Positions 62,785-64,000 of a stretch of DNA of 64,000 nucleotides are shown piece by piece. Position 1 is the stretch's first letter; the number at the start of each line of letters is the position of its first letter. This DNA is from Cinclus cinclus (taxonomy: Eukaryota > Chordata > Aves > Passeriformes > Cinclidae). The stretch is from assembly GCF_963662255.1 (NCBI RefSeq), contig NC_085049.1, forward strand, positions 53,863,158 to 53,927,157, written 5' to 3'. The translations under genes were made by a program, and so were the position numbers. The notes beneath the pieces were generated by a model. That model worked only from the letters and a program-made list of their open reading frames with translations. It was not told the DNA's origin and ran no database searches.

Positions 62785-64000
62785 TTAATTACCATAAAAA
62801 TAATTATTTTTTTTTAGGTGCACAACAACACTGATCATAGACACCTCCTCTTGCAGAAATATCAATTTATGCTTTTCTTCTTGTGTTTTGCTTGTTTTTG
62901 TTGTGGGTTTTCTTTTTTTTTTTCTTCCCACTTCTCTATCTTATTTGGAAATGTCTTTTCACATGGCCCGGGGCACAAAGTCAAAGTTAGCTGTGAATAG
63001 GAGATGTTTAACATGTATAAAGCATAAGAGCTCTAACCTGGTCAGGCAGTAGTCTGGGAGTGTGGCAAGGGCTTGTTATTTGTTTTAAATGTTAAGGGAA
63101 AGAACCTCTTCAGACTCGAGATCTGCAGAGCAGTATCCTCCATAGGTTCTCCCAAAGATACCACTAGAAATTAAATTCCCCTGTGTTTGTCCCAGTCAGA
63201 AAATACAGGTATAAAAAAGCTTCTGTCTTTCAGTATTAAGCAGCTATATCACAGAAAAGACATTTTTTGCTATTTCTCTCTCTTACTGAGATCAAGTAGG
63301 ACTTATTAAACCATTAAAAATCCACCATATGGGATTCTCCATCCTCAATTTTTTTCACTTGTTTCGAGGCCTGTCATCCAAGAAGACAAAGATTGAAGCT
63401 GGCCCTGCTTCGTCACACCTAACACAGCATGAAAAACTCCTGGGTGTGGGATGAGAATATTGGAGGAGAAAGTCAGGTCATGCCACAAACACAGGCTGAG
63501 CTGAGTTCTGTGGATGGTACCAACTATGTTGCCTGGGCATTCAAACTCCTCCTAATACTTATTAGTTCCTTTCCAACCTCTTTCTCTGTGTCCCTAGACT
63601 GCTATTTCTATCATCTTATCACCACGCTCATAGGAAAGAAGCCCTACTTTCACATGAAGGAAAACTGTGACGAAATTCAGGACCTGATGGGGGAAAAGTG
63701 TTGAGTCTCAGCTCTTTCAATTTTTTGTTTGTTTAGAATGAGAATTGGAAAACAGAGATAATAATTTGCAAAATTGTGCCAGAAAAGAATCTGAATTATT
63801 ATCATCATCATCAGTAAAATTATTTTACTGTAAAGAGAGAAGGAGTGATTCACAATGTAGTATTCTGGCTGGTATCTAAACAAGCTTGCAACATAAATCT
63901 CTTCTTTCTTTTTAAAAGAGTACATTTGTCTTCAGGTTGTGTTTTGGGGCATGTGCAAGAAAGGTTCCTATTGGAGGGAATGTTCATTGTTTGTTTATTG
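62785..64000. other. No gene seen
   Basis: AT-rich sequence with T-rich runs (62.81 and 62.90 kb) and a short ATT/ATC tract near 63.80 kb. A plus-strand frame at 63429-63704 has some protein-like composition, but lacks a good donor and was not accepted. Confidence 0.55.

Noticed and set aside
63429..63704. 91-codon plus-strand frame near the right end
   Set aside because: An acceptor-like site exists but no plausible donor or polyA signal, and there is no recognisable protein.
1..64000. Search for tRNA genes, CRISPR arrays, bacterial-type operons or viral coding regions
   Set aside because: No A-box/B-box pair, regular spacer array, ribosome-binding-site-led gene cluster or recognisable retroviral gene was seen. 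The window is ordinary avian-type nuclear DNA.

Overview
The window is vertebrate nuclear DNA and almost certainly avian. The clearest evidence is a truncated CR1 LINE 3' end at about 19.91-20.09 kb, with the usual run from the 'ctccatccctggcag' block through 'cctgcccatggcaggggg' and 'gatctttcaggtcccttcc' to degenerate ATTCTATG-type tail repeats. Interspersed repeats are otherwise scarce, the background is AT-rich, and the only two CpG-dense patches are at 1-1.25 kb and 20.1-20.35 kb. No bacterial, phage or viral gene organisation was seen. Nearly all open frames longer than 60 codons look like chance frames in noncoding DNA.

Left part (1-32 kb). A CpG island with a (TCCTC)n microsatellite opens the window. 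It contains a good plus-strand splice donor at 350, so it may be the promoter and first exon of a gene that I cannot follow further. To its right is gene-poor DNA containing islands that look like conserved noncoding elements: AT-rich, dense in TAAT-type homeodomain cores, with retained CpGs and no repeat character. The best are near 1.3-1.7, 10.6-10.9, 14.5-14.7, 15.7-16.0, 17.4-17.8, 24.5-25.0, 27.3-27.6 and 28.0-28.3 kb. The CR1 remnant and the small GC-rich patch lie between them.

Right part (32-63 kb). I reconstruct, from splice sites and frame only, the 3' part of a protein-coding gene on the minus strand. Its exons run right to left: possibly 62638-62781, then 49775-49881, 48607-48649, 40925 (or 40923)-41126, 37249-37367, and a terminal coding exon 32584-32351 with a possible ATTAAA polyadenylation signal at 32205-32210. 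Intron phases agree through 62.7 to 49.8 to 48.6 to 40.9 kb and from 37.3 to 32.6 kb. The 40.9 to 37.3 kb step depends on a weaker overlapping donor or on a missed small exon. I do not recognise the product. It includes a helix-loop-helix stretch that only loosely resembles a degenerate EF-hand. Its introns also hold CNE-like blocks (35.6-35.8, 42.4-43.0, 51.2-51.6, 62.2-62.6 kb), one with an inverted pair of SOX-type sites.

Taken together this looks like a slice of a genomic regulatory block: a gene-poor landscape with long-range enhancer candidates, some inside introns of a 'bystander' gene, probably serving a developmental regulator outside the window. I saw no exotic new system. The most useful result is the multi-exon minus-strand gene, which no single long ORF would reveal. 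All conservation statements are by appearance only, because no alignment was possible.
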